From Sphingobacterium arenae (lineage in GTDB: Bacteria > Bacteroidota > Bacteroidia > Sphingobacteriales > Sphingobacteriaceae): a stretch of 64,000 nucleotides of DNA. The position numbers and the translations under genes were made by a program. Shown in pieces: positions 25,446 to 33,153 of the stretch (position 1 is the first letter of the stretch; every line of letters begins with the position of its first letter). Below the pieces are notes generated by a model, which was not told the origin of the DNA, made no database searches, and worked only from the letters and a program-made list of their open reading frames with translations. The stretch is from NCBI RefSeq assembly GCF_014692505.1, contig NZ_JACNYK010000003.1:62001-126000 (forward strand), written 5' to 3'.

Positions 25446-26408
25446 TTATCCAAACAAGCGTTCCAACATGGGTACACCGCCCAAGCTGAGATACATCGCA
25501 ATTGTCCATCCTGCCGAAGTTAATTCAATCATTTTTGCACGCTTACTTGACCTGTTGTTCATAAACAGAACGGCTGGAATACAACTCCATATAAATATAG
25601 CGGTTAAAATGATATAAGCAAGTATACCGTATCCGGCATAATACGATGCAGCTATACTTAACAGCCACGTAACGAACAAAATAAATAGCCATAATCCTGT
25701 CGCTTTTTTAGCACCAAGTATATACGAATAGGTTTCTACGCCAACTTTTTCATCGGATGGATTTCTTATTTTCCGACCAATTTCGAGCACGATGCCGTTC
25801 ATAAAAGAAACCGCAAAAAAGAACAGCAGTCCTTTTGGCGCATCAACACCTGCCAACAACCAATCCAGCCCACTGGCGTAGATATCAATCAGTGGAATAA
25901 TCAGCATGTGCGAAGTCACGTACCAAAAGGGACGCTTTTTCAGCCAATCTGCTACAAAAAACTCTTTGCCCATCAAACAGAGGTAAAAAATTACAATGCC
26001 ATAAATAATTAGCATTTTGGGAAAGAAAATAAGATTGATGGCGATTTGCGCTAAGAACAGTACGATACCCACTAATCGCAGTTCTTGAAGGGAAATTAAC
26101 CCACGTGGAACAGGTAATTCTTTACGGTACATCGCATCTTCTTTGGCATCCTTGAACTCGTCAAATATCCTAACCAGTAAAAAAAGTGTAACCGTGGTAA
26201 ACACGCCGACCAAAAAATGTTGCCAGGAGATAAAACCCTCCACACCTCTAGAAATTCTGGAATAGGCTATTGCCGAAAAACTAAAGGCGCTAATCAAAAT
26301 TCCGTGTGCCAACAAAGGAAAACGCTCCCGTTGATATACCCAGAAACGCTTGAAGAAAGAAGCGTTGTTTTCTTCTGGATTGCTGTATTCATTTTGTTGT
26401 GTTTTCAT
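25446..26408 (-). CDS. UbiA-family prenyltransferase-like membrane protein
   Basis: A 320-residue polytopic inner-membrane protein with about eight to nine helices. The first aspartate-rich site is RIFDEFKDAKEDAMYRKE followed by PVPRGLIS, the expected Mg-pyrophosphate motif and downstream basic patch of UbiA enzymes. A second acidic segment, NPSDEKVGVETYS, lies in the matching loop of the second half. UbiA enzymes transfer a prenyl chain from its diphosphate to an acceptor such as an aromatic ring, heme or glycerol phosphate. It lies between cdsA-like and PEP-synthase-like genes with gaps of 9 and 27 bases. The motif is less canonical than in UbiA or MenA, so the acceptor is open. Confidence 0.78.
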   Translation of the reverse strand: MKTQQNEYSNPEENNASFFKRFWVYQRERFPLLAHGILISAFSFSAIAYSRISRGVEGFISWQHFLVGVFTTVTLFLLVRIFDEFKDAKEDAMYRKELPVPRGLISLQELRLVGIVLFLAQIAINLIFFPKMLIIYGIVIFYLCLMGKEFFVADWLKKRPFWYVTSHMLIIPLIDIYASGLDWLLAGVDAPKGLLFFFAVSFMNGIVLEIGRKIRNPSDEKVGVETYSYILGAKKATGLWLFILFVTWLLSIAASYYAGYGILAYIILTAIFIWSCIPAVLFMNNRSSKRAKMIELTSAGWTIAMYLSLGGVPMLERLFG

Positions 26409-26417
26409 CCTAAAATC

Positions 26418-27128
26418 TTACAAATAAACTACCCAAAAAATGGCTCCTGCAAAAATGAAACTGTCAAACCTATCCAATACGCCGCCGTGTCCAGGGATAA
26501 GGTTGCTATAATCTTTTAAATTACACCGACGTTTGTACCAAGAAGCAAGGGCGTCGCCTACGAATGCTGCCGTACAAATGAGTAGTGGCGAAAATCCTAT
26601 CGCATACCCCGACATATTTAACCACTGCATGACAAACAACCCCGTAGCGATTCCCATGGCATACCCGCCAACAACACCTGCTATAGTTTTGTCCGGACTA
26701 ATTTTGGGTAGCACTTTTTTCTTTCCAAAAAGCTGACCTGTAATTTGGGCAAATCCATCAAATGTAAAGACGACAGTATAAACGTATAATACCCGCTCTA
26801 ACGCAACTTGACTAGAAAATTGATAAAAACAAAAAGCTAAGACCATATAAGATAGGATGGATAGTCCTAAAAACAATACTCCCTTGTTTGACGAACGCCA
26901 ACCCCCAACAATTTCATATGCACCAATGATCAGTAATACAATCGCCAGATAGCGCATAATTCCATATTGGATACACCAAACGGTTATGCTAACGGCAAGG
27001 AGGTAGAAGACATACTTCACCCAACGTGCTTTCCGTTGCTCAGCATCACTCTTCCTGTTGAGTACGAATATCGCTATCCCACCGATAGTGAAAAATATGA
27101 CGATTATATAGAATAATGTCCAAAACAT
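26418..27128 (-). CDS. Phosphatidate cytidylyltransferase (CdsA family)
   Basis: A 236-residue inner-membrane protein with about seven helices. The C-terminal segment carries the CdsA signature, SWYKRRCNLKDYSNLIP followed by GHGGVLDRFDS, including the KD and DR residues. The family converts a phosphatidate-like lipid and CTP to a CDP-lipid. It is shorter than typical CdsA and sits between a CDP-alcohol phosphatidyltransferase and a UbiA-type gene. It may therefore be a specialised paralogue, for example for an ether- or prenyl-glycerol phosphate; a main CdsA elsewhere in the genome would support that. The gap to the preceding gene is three bases. Confidence 0.85.
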   Translation of the reverse strand: MFWTLFYIIVIFFTIGGIAIFVLNRKSDAEQRKARWVKYVFYLLAVSITVWCIQYGIMRYLAIVLLIIGAYEIVGGWRSSNKGVLFLGLSILSYMVLAFCFYQFSSQVALERVLYVYTVVFTFDGFAQITGQLFGKKKVLPKISPDKTIAGVVGGYAMGIATGLFVMQWLNMSGYAIGFSPLLICTAAFVGDALASWYKRRCNLKDYSNLIPGHGGVLDRFDSFIFAGAIFWVVYL

Positions 27129-27131
27129 AAT

Positions 27132-27713
27132 CTATGATATTTTTTGTCGAAAGAGGAAGAATGCACTCTTTAGATTGGAACGTAGCTTGGGTAGTGATAC
27201 AACCAAGAGCAATTCCTCTAGATAAGATAAGCAGCTGACGACCAACATAAAATAAAAATAGGGTTTCCAAAAGCCAAAGAGAAAAAAGGTGAATATAAAT
27301 ATGCCTTGAACATACCCGACGGCCTTGCTTGACCATAAATGAAAGCTGGGAAAACGTCCAAACCGAAATAAAGCCAACAATTGTGGAAGGAACCATAATC
27401 CTATCAACAGTATAAATTCAAACCGATATTCTTCCACGAAATCTCGTTCCAGTACAATCATACCGACAAAAGCCATGATATAGGTCCCGATATCCGCTAA
27501 GGAATCCAATCTTGCGCCCAGCTCGGTCTGCAGTTTGAAAGCGCGGGCAATCAGACCATCCAAAATATCCGTAATCAGATTAATGGATAGGAGGGTGATG
27601 AACAAATTTTTATCTCCGCTAACAATAGTGTATATAATAAATGGTAACGCTAAGATGCGGTAAGCAGACAGTGCATTCGGCACATTCCAGATATTTTCCT
27701 TGTTGGTTGTCAT
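27132..27713 (-). CDS. CDP-alcohol phosphatidyltransferase
   Basis: A 193-residue membrane enzyme with about five to six helices. The family motif D-G-x2-A-R-x8-G-x3-D-x3-D is complete, running from DGLIAR to GARLDSLAD, with all metal and substrate aspartates. It should transfer a phospho-lipid from a CDP-activated lipid to an alcohol, or the reverse half-reaction. The sequence does not reveal the alcohol (serine, glycerol phosphate, inositol phosphate or other). It lies six bases after the HMG-CoA reductase gene and three bases before the cdsA-like gene that would make its CDP-lipid substrate. Confidence 0.88.
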   Translation of the reverse strand: MTTNKENIWNVPNALSAYRILALPFIIYTIVSGDKNLFITLLSINLITDILDGLIARAFKLQTELGARLDSLADIGTYIMAFVGMIVLERDFVEEYRFEFILLIGLWFLPQLLALFRFGRFPSFHLWSSKAVGYVQGIFIFTFFLFGFWKPYFYFMLVVSCLSYLEELLLVVSLPKLRSNLKSAFFLFRQKIS

Positions 27714-27719
27714 GGCGGT

Positions 27720-29000
27720 CTATTTTTTTCGTCCAAATTTCTTGTGTGCCTGCGTGAAATGTCCGGCAGATAAAGCTGCGGCAATCGAAAGTTCGCCTGC
27801 GAGAACAAGTGCTCCACATATTTCGGCAAATTTCCGGGCTTTACCCGCACCATAACAATCCATCATCTCTAAGCATTCCCGTTGTGTAGGCAGATGGGTT
27901 CCGCCGCCTACCGTGCCTACTACCAAATTAGGTAACGTTACACTAGCATATAAAGACCCGTCTTTATTTAGCTCCATCCTGGTAATGCCGGTAGCGGCTT
28001 CTGCCACACAAGCAACATCTTGGCCGGTAGCTAAGAATAAAGCTGCTAATCCATTAGCATAATGCCCCTGTGCGCCAATTGCGCCACTCTGTATAATGCC
28101 TATAGTAGAGGAACGCCAATATTCGGCCATTAGTTCTGGTGTGGTTTTGAGAACCTTATTGACAATTTCCTCCGATAACATAATCTCGGCTGTCACTTTT
28201 TTTCCGCGGACATTGGTGAAGGACAAAGCCGTTGCTTTCTTGTCGCCCGAATAGTTACCTTCAATAAACCACAACGTGGGTTTGGTTGGACATTGTTCTA
28301 CGATATATTGGCAAATGGCATCCGTACAGATCGTCACCATATTTTGTCCTGCCGCATCACCTGTATGATATTCCAAGGTTACGATGAGATGATTGCCTTC
28401 GATTTGGATTTTGATATCCATCAATTTGGCAAATCGACTGGTCTGTCCGACGATTTCTTTCAACTTGTCAACTTGTGGAAGGAGCCAAGCTACAAAGAGT
28501 CCCAGATCGGCTATATTCTCGAATTTGAAAACCGGGCTACGTTGTACGCCCTCTAACAGACAGATAGAGGTAATGCCGCCTGCTATGGAACAGGCCTTTG
28601 CACCTCGATGGTACGAAGCGACTAAAGCGCCCTCACTCGTAGCCAATGGTACATAAAAGTCGCCTTGGGCAGATGAACCGATAATATTTAACGGACCGAT
28701 AACGCCTGTCGGAACACGGGTCATGCCGATATAATTTTCGATATTACCGTTCAAAACTGCGAGATCTTCAAAGATTTTATTATCGATGAGGTGGGGAGCA
28801 TGCGTAGCTGTTTTATTTTCTAAAAAGGTCTTTCGTTGCCGAACGCCATCTGCGCTTACCTCTGGTTCGAAGGGTAAGGTGTTTTCCTCGCTAGGTGTGG
28901 AAACTTGACGATTCCTAATATTTCCAATAATTTGTTCTATCTTCTGCACGGTATTGATAATATGCAGTGCGGTGCTTGCTTTTTCTAGTGATGACGCCAT
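27720..29000 (-). CDS. Hydroxymethylglutaryl-CoA reductase, class I-like
   Basis: A 426-residue soluble protein matching the catalytic domain of HMG-CoA reductase, which reduces HMG-CoA to mevalonate with NAD(P)H. The conserved blocks are ENYIGMTRVPTGVIGPL, LATSEGALVAS (E123), EGNYSGDKKATALS (K254), GHYANGLAALFLATGQDVA (D328), VVGTVGGGTHLPTQ and AGELSIAAALSAGH followed by FTQAH (H419). All four catalytic residues are therefore kept. The AGELSxxAALxAGH ending and the GTVGGGT dinucleotide motif resemble class I biosynthetic enzymes rather than the class II degradative ones. No membrane anchor is present. It is the first gene of the nine-gene lipid operon. No other mevalonate gene is in the window. 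Confidence 0.9.
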   Translation of the reverse strand: MASSLEKASTALHIINTVQKIEQIIGNIRNRQVSTPSEENTLPFEPEVSADGVRQRKTFLENKTATHAPHLIDNKIFEDLAVLNGNIENYIGMTRVPTGVIGPLNIIGSSAQGDFYVPLATSEGALVASYHRGAKACSIAGGITSICLLEGVQRSPVFKFENIADLGLFVAWLLPQVDKLKEIVGQTSRFAKLMDIKIQIEGNHLIVTLEYHTGDAAGQNMVTICTDAICQYIVEQCPTKPTLWFIEGNYSGDKKATALSFTNVRGKKVTAEIMLSEEIVNKVLKTTPELMAEYWRSSTIGIIQSGAIGAQGHYANGLAALFLATGQDVACVAEAATGITRMELNKDGSLYASVTLPNLVVGTVGGGTHLPTQRECLEMMDCYGAGKARKFAEICGALVLAGELSIAAALSAGHFTQAHKKFGRKK

Positions 29001-29048
29001 GATTTTTTTGTTTATAATTTATTTTGGGTTTTTTCAACAAATATCTAC

Positions 29049-29067
29049 ATCACAAATGTATTGTGAT
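29049..29067. promoter_or_regulatory. Palindromic operator candidate between the lipid operon and its divergent regulator
   Basis: ATCACAA and TTGTGAT form a perfect 7-bp inverted repeat with a five-base centre. Two further half-sites in the same region read TTTGTGGT (29081-29088) and TTTGTGAT (29112-29119), the second overlapping the regulator's -7 element. The palindrome lies about 50 bases before the HMG-CoA reductase start. The adjacent HTH protein is the obvious candidate to bind it. Confidence 0.6.
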
Positions 29068-29107
29068 TTTCACGTAATCATTTGTGGTAAAAAATATTCT
29101 TTTGTTT

Positions 29108-29115
29108 TATATTTG
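29108..29115 (+). promoter_or_regulatory. -7 element of the HTH regulator gene
   Basis: TATATTTG fits TAnnTTTG exactly. A TTG at 29082-29084 is upstream, but at 23 bases the spacing is long. Transcription would begin near 29119, ruling out the GTG start at 29084 and leaving ATG 29132. Confidence 0.5.
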
Positions 29116-29131
29116 TGATTATCGCAAAAAA

Positions 29132-30088
29132 ATGTACCAAGAAATCCTTATCAATACCATAAGAAAGAAAATAGACCAAAATAAATCTCTCATCGAGGAG
29201 CTTGCAGGCGTATTGGACATTAGCTATGATGCAGCCCACAGACGTATTTCGATGAAAAGTAAATTCTCAATTGAAGAAGGCGTGCAGCTAGCTAATCATT
29301 ATAGTATTTCAATGGATAAGCTTTTCCAAGGAAGTGACAGCGTATTGGTCAAGAAAACAAAAGATGTCCGAAGTTTTGAAGATTTAAGCCGATATCTGGA
29401 AAGTTCGTTTAAATATTTAAACGTTCATGCCGCAGATAGGAATACTTCGTTATATTACTCGGCAAAAGACATTCCTTTGTTTTATACGGTAAAGACGGAT
29501 TTATTATCGAAATTCAAACTCTATGTATGGCTTTATTTACTGAATCTCGAAGATATGAACATATCTTTTGATGCCTTTTGTACCAAAGCACCTATCATCG
29601 ATCACAGTCAAAAATTAACGACGTTTTATGCCTCGGTACAGACAAACGAGATATGGAACGATACCACGATTAACAGTACATTACAGCAGATCATTTACTT
29701 CTTTCATTCCGGCTTGTTGTCTGCTGAACACGGTAGAACACTTTGTGAATGCCTTAAAGAATTGGTGTTTGGGCTAGAACAGAAATGTACGGACAAAAAT
29801 GATCAATATCGTTTATATTATCATGATTTACTTATCTTGAACAACAACGTGCTGATTTCAGATCAACAAAAAAAATCCCTTTTCGTGCCATACACCATGT
29901 TGGGATATTATATAACCTATGACGAAAATACCTGTAAGACGGTGTATGATTTCTTTCAATATCAGTTGAAAAACTCCAAATTACTTAATACCGCTGGAAC
30001 GAAAGATAGGAAAATGTTTTTCAATCGAGTCTATCAGAAAATCGATTTCTACAAAACCCAAATGACCGTCTTTCCAGATATGTTGTAG
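29132..30088 (+). CDS. HTH (XRE-like) transcriptional regulator
   Basis: A 318-residue soluble protein. Residues of about 5-60 form a helix-turn-helix, with ELAGVLDISYDAAHRRIS as the recognition region and VQLANHYSISMDKLF after it, as in XRE-type N-terminal domains. The remaining 250 residues are helical, rich in aromatic residues and not recognised; they could sense a ligand or mediate dimerisation. The frame is open to a GTG at 29084, but a good -7 element at 29108-29115 makes ATG 29132 the start. It diverges from the nine-gene lipid operon across 131 bases containing a palindrome, so it probably controls that operon and itself. Confidence 0.72.
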   Translation: MYQEILINTIRKKIDQNKSLIEELAGVLDISYDAAHRRISMKSKFSIEEGVQLANHYSISMDKLFQGSDSVLVKKTKDVRSFEDLSRYLESSFKYLNVHAADRNTSLYYSAKDIPLFYTVKTDLLSKFKLYVWLYLLNLEDMNISFDAFCTKAPIIDHSQKLTTFYASVQTNEIWNDTTINSTLQQIIYFFHSGLLSAEHGRTLCECLKELVFGLEQKCTDKNDQYRLYYHDLLILNNNVLISDQQKKSLFVPYTMLGYYITYDENTCKTVYDFFQYQLKNSKLLNTAGTKDRKMFFNRVYQKIDFYKTQMTVFPDML

Positions 30089-30103
30089 TTTCTTCTATAG
30101 CTT

Positions 30104-30134
30104 TTGTTATTTTTGGGACATTCTTATACCTTTG
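30104..30134 (+). promoter_or_regulatory. Promoter of the PfkB kinase gene
   Basis: TTG (30104-30106), 20 bases, then TACCTTTG (30127-30134), close to the Bacteroidota consensus. The gene starts 34 bases downstream. Confidence 0.65.
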
Positions 30135-30167
30135 TGTCGCTCTTTTAAGAGTTAATAAAAATTGAAT

Positions 30168-31100
30168 ATGAGTTTAGTAATCGTCGGTACAGTGGCTTTT
30201 GATGCCATTGAAACACCTTTCGGAAAAGCCGATAAAATTGTGGGAGGCGCGGCTACATTTGCAGGTTTGGCCGCCTCCTATCTATATAATAAGGTAAAAT
30301 TGGTTTCTGTAATCGGAGAAGACTTTGGAGATGATAATCTAAATATTCTCCAATCAAAAGGGATTGATGTAGAAGGTTTGGAGGTAGTGAAGGACGGAAA
30401 ATCATTCTTTTGGTCAGGTAGATATCACAACGACATGAATAGTCGTGATACATTGGTTACGGAATTGAATGTGTTGGCAGATTTTAATCCGAAACTACCG
30501 GATTCTTATCAGGATTGTAAATACCTGTTGTTGGGTAATTTAACGCCTCAAGTACAGATGGCTACATTGGAGCGTTTACAGAATAAGCCGAAATTGATCG
30601 TCTTGGATACAATGAATTTTTGGATGGATGTCGCTTTAGAAGATTTGAAAGCCGTGTTGAAAGAAGTTGATGTTTTGACGATCAACGATGCCGAAGCACG
30701 TCAGCTTTCTGGCGAATATTCTTTGGTAAAAGCTGCCCAAATTATATTAGAAATGGGGCCTAAGTACTTAATTATTAAAAAAGGGGAACATGGAGCTTTG
30801 CTTTTCGGTGAAGGACAGATATTTTCTGCCCCGGCATTACCATTAGCCGAAGTATTTGATCCGACGGGGGCAGGTGATACATTTGCCGGCGGTTTTATTG
30901 GTTATTTAGCGAAAGTAAAGTCGATAAATTTTACCAATATGAAAAACGCAGTAATTTATGGGTCGGCGCTGGCTTCTTTCTGCGTGGAGAAATTCGGGAC
31001 AGAACAATTACAAAGACTGACAATGGAGGATATTCGTCACCGAATTCAACAGTTTATCACATTGTCTCGATTTGAATTAACAGACGAAGTAAAGCTATAA
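30168..31100 (+). CDS. PfkB-family carbohydrate/nucleoside kinase
   Basis: A 310-residue cytosolic kinase of the ribokinase fold. The N-terminus has the glycine pair in KIVGGAATFAGLAAS. The C-terminal signature is FDPTGAGDTFAGGFIG, containing the catalytic aspartate of GAGD and the anion hole. It phosphorylates a sugar or nucleoside using ATP; the substrate cannot be decided from these motifs. The frame extends to a TTG at 30162, but ATG 30168 gives the usual MSLVIVGTVAFD beginning. It has its own promoter, and a hairpin overlapping its stop codon separates it from the convergent sigma-factor gene. Confidence 0.85.
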   Translation: MSLVIVGTVAFDAIETPFGKADKIVGGAATFAGLAASYLYNKVKLVSVIGEDFGDDNLNILQSKGIDVEGLEVVKDGKSFFWSGRYHNDMNSRDTLVTELNVLADFNPKLPDSYQDCKYLLLGNLTPQVQMATLERLQNKPKLIVLDTMNFWMDVALEDLKAVLKEVDVLTINDAEARQLSGEYSLVKAAQIILEMGPKYLIIKKGEHGALLFGEGQIFSAPALPLAEVFDPTGAGDTFAGGFIGYLAKVKSINFTNMKNAVIYGSALASFCVEKFGTEQLQRLTMEDIRHRIQQFITLSRFELTDEVKL

Positions 31101-31130
31101 AAATGACCGATTTAGGCATTTTTATAGCTT
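31092..31130. terminator. Hairpin between convergent pfkB-type and sigma-factor genes
   Basis: AAGCTATAAAAATG and CATTTTTATAGCTT form a perfect 14-bp stem with an 11-base loop. The left arm includes the PfkB stop codon, and the right arm ends seven bases before the sigma-factor stop. The near-symmetrical A/T arms suit termination from both sides, although no long external T-run follows on either strand. Confidence 0.65.
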
Positions 31131-31136
31131 GGCTCA

Positions 31137-31646
31137 TTAGCTAAATTTATAGGTACTTAACGTTTTTTTCATGACTTTACGAGCAACGTGGATACGTGTT
31201 TTTACCGTACCTATCGGTATATCGAGGTAATCCGATATCTCGTGGTATTTATAACCCTCAAAATACATCGTGAAAGGAACATAGTAATCCTCCGATAAGT
31301 TAGATAGCGCATGATTGATATCTTCCATGACGAATTTATTTTCGCCACCATTCTTTGTCGCAGAAACGACCAGGTTGGCACTGGTGATTTCTTCCTCTTT
31401 GGTAATAAAAGAATTTGTTTTGACAACTCTACGGTAGTTGTTGATGAACGTATTCTTCATGATGGTGTATAACCAGCCTTTTAAATTGGTGCCTTCTTTG
31501 AAATTCTTAAAATAAGTAACGGCTTTTAAAAGAGTATCTTGCACTAAATCGTTGGCATCATCCTGGTCCCTAGTGAAATTTCTTGCGTACGCTTTTAGTG
31601 ATTCTGATTGTTGAATGACTAAAGTGTTGAATTCTAGTTTGTTCAT
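31137..31646 (-). CDS. RNA polymerase sigma factor, sigma-70 (ECF-like) family
   Basis: A 169-residue protein with the two ECF regions. Region 2 is at about 10-75 (YARNFTRDQDDANDLVQDT, then NLKGWLYTIMKNTFINNYRR). Region 4 is at about 110-165 (YVPFTMYFEGYKYHEISDYL, then IPIGTVKTRIHVARK). No anti-sigma factor gene lies next to it; it stands between convergent PfkB and co-directional murB genes. Region 2 keeps the DLVQDT core-binding motif. It may be one of the conserved stand-alone sigma factors of Bacteroidota. Its regulon is unknown. Confidence 0.9.
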   Translation of the reverse strand: MNKLEFNTLVIQQSESLKAYARNFTRDQDDANDLVQDTLLKAVTYFKNFKEGTNLKGWLYTIMKNTFINNYRRVVKTNSFITKEEEITSANLVVSATKNGGENKFVMEDINHALSNLSEDYYVPFTMYFEGYKYHEISDYLDIPIGTVKTRIHVARKVMKKTLSTYKFS

Positions 31647-31919
31647 ATTAGACTGGATTAAAAAGTTTACACTATACTAAATTGAACACGTATTGCTCAA
31701 TTAGCTATTTAACGTCGTATCCACTTGCATGAGCTACGGTTGCAGTGGTAAATATGCAAATGGCGTGCTAAACTTTTTGATTCTCGTTAAGTCTAAATGA
31801 ATATTCGATTAAATATCAGGCTGATAAGGAGAGTCTATCGAAAATAACTCTTTATAAGCCAGTAGAATAAGGGGGTATCACTATTTTTAACAACTCTAAC
31901 TCACAATTGTTGAAAACTT

Positions 31920-32936
31920 TTAGAGGATATTTACTTCCCTTTCTAGCATAATTCCAAATTTTTTATACACATCGTTCATTATTCTAGACGATGTTATATA
32001 AATATCTGAGCCGCTGGCATTGCCTAAATTCGTGATTACCAATGCTTGATTTTTCCAGATAGCTACGTTCCCGTCTATTTTTCCCTTCCATCCACATGCT
32101 TCTATAAGCCAACCTGCAGCTAGTTTGACATGATTTTCGTCAACAGTGTAGAAAATAATGTCCGGATACATTTTTTGCAATTCGTCAAATACCTTTGTTG
32201 GGATGATTGGGTTTTTAAAAAAACTACCCGCGTTACCGATAGTAGAAGGATCTGGAAGCTTTTCTACGCGAATATAGGAAACTACTTCAGCAATGTCTTT
32301 GATTGTGGGAGAGGATATCCCCCTTTTCTGTAGTTCTGTGTTGATAGCACCATATGACGTATTTATGCTATGGTGTAAATGTAGTTTGTACGTGACCGAA
32401 GTGATGATAAAACGTCCTTTGTATTTGGATTTGAAAATACTGTCGCGATACGTAAATATACAGTCCCTATTATGGAAAGTTGTAAATTTACCGACGATCG
32501 TATCAAAGGCCCGACAGGAATAGAATACATCCATGAGCTCAGTGCCATAGGCACCGATATTTTGGATAGGAGAGGCACCTACTGTACCCGGAATTAGGGC
32601 AAGGTTTTCCACCCCCCCAAAACCATGTTCCACACAGTACCAAACGAAATCATTCCAGATTTCACCCGCCTTAGCCGTAATATATATAAAATTACCATCA
32701 ATAAAATGTGTAATTCCTTTATTGCCCATGCGTACAATCAGGCCGTCGTAATCCCGGGTGAAGAGTACATTACTACCGCTACCTAATACGAAAAATTTTG
32801 AAGAAAATTTTCTTTCTTTAAATAGGATAGGCAATTGGCTTTCGTCCACTATATTGATGAAATCTTGACAGAAAACCTCGATGCCAAATGTATTGTAAGT
32901 TTTTAATGAAATATGATTTTGGATGGTGTTTGTCAT
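31920..32936 (-). CDS. murB: UDP-N-acetylmuramate dehydrogenase
   Basis: This FAD enzyme reduces UDP-GlcNAc-enolpyruvate to UDP-MurNAc in peptidoglycan synthesis. The FAD-binding part has VLGSGSNVLFTRDYDGLIV and ALIPGTVGASPIQNIGAYG. The catalytic serine is in GNAGSFFKNP and the catalytic glutamate is in the C-terminal EREVNIL. At 338 residues with these C-terminal features it is the E. coli-like type I form. The frame extends to a TTG at 32948, but ATG 32936 is the natural start. It diverges from a TetR gene across 217 bases in which I see nothing else. Confidence 0.94.
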   Translation of the reverse strand: MTNTIQNHISLKTYNTFGIEVFCQDFINIVDESQLPILFKERKFSSKFFVLGSGSNVLFTRDYDGLIVRMGNKGITHFIDGNFIYITAKAGEIWNDFVWYCVEHGFGGVENLALIPGTVGASPIQNIGAYGTELMDVFYSCRAFDTIVGKFTTFHNRDCIFTYRDSIFKSKYKGRFIITSVTYKLHLHHSINTSYGAINTELQKRGISSPTIKDIAEVVSYIRVEKLPDPSTIGNAGSFFKNPIIPTKVFDELQKMYPDIIFYTVDENHVKLAAGWLIEACGWKGKIDGNVAIWKNQALVITNLGNASGSDIYITSSRIMNDVYKKFGIMLEREVNIL

Positions 32937-33153
32937 TATTTTCTGCAATGTCTTAACTTGACTAATTCTTTTAAAAGATCAAAAAAAGAACTAACTTTAT
33001 AATATGGCTGTAAAGATAGTATAAAGCCGAGTATTTCCTCTATAAAAATAAGCCTTCAAAGGCAGAGGAGAGCAAAATAAATTTATTTTATATAACGCGC
33101 AATTAAAATTGCATATAAAAATGAATACATTTAGGTTTAAATAATAAAATAGC

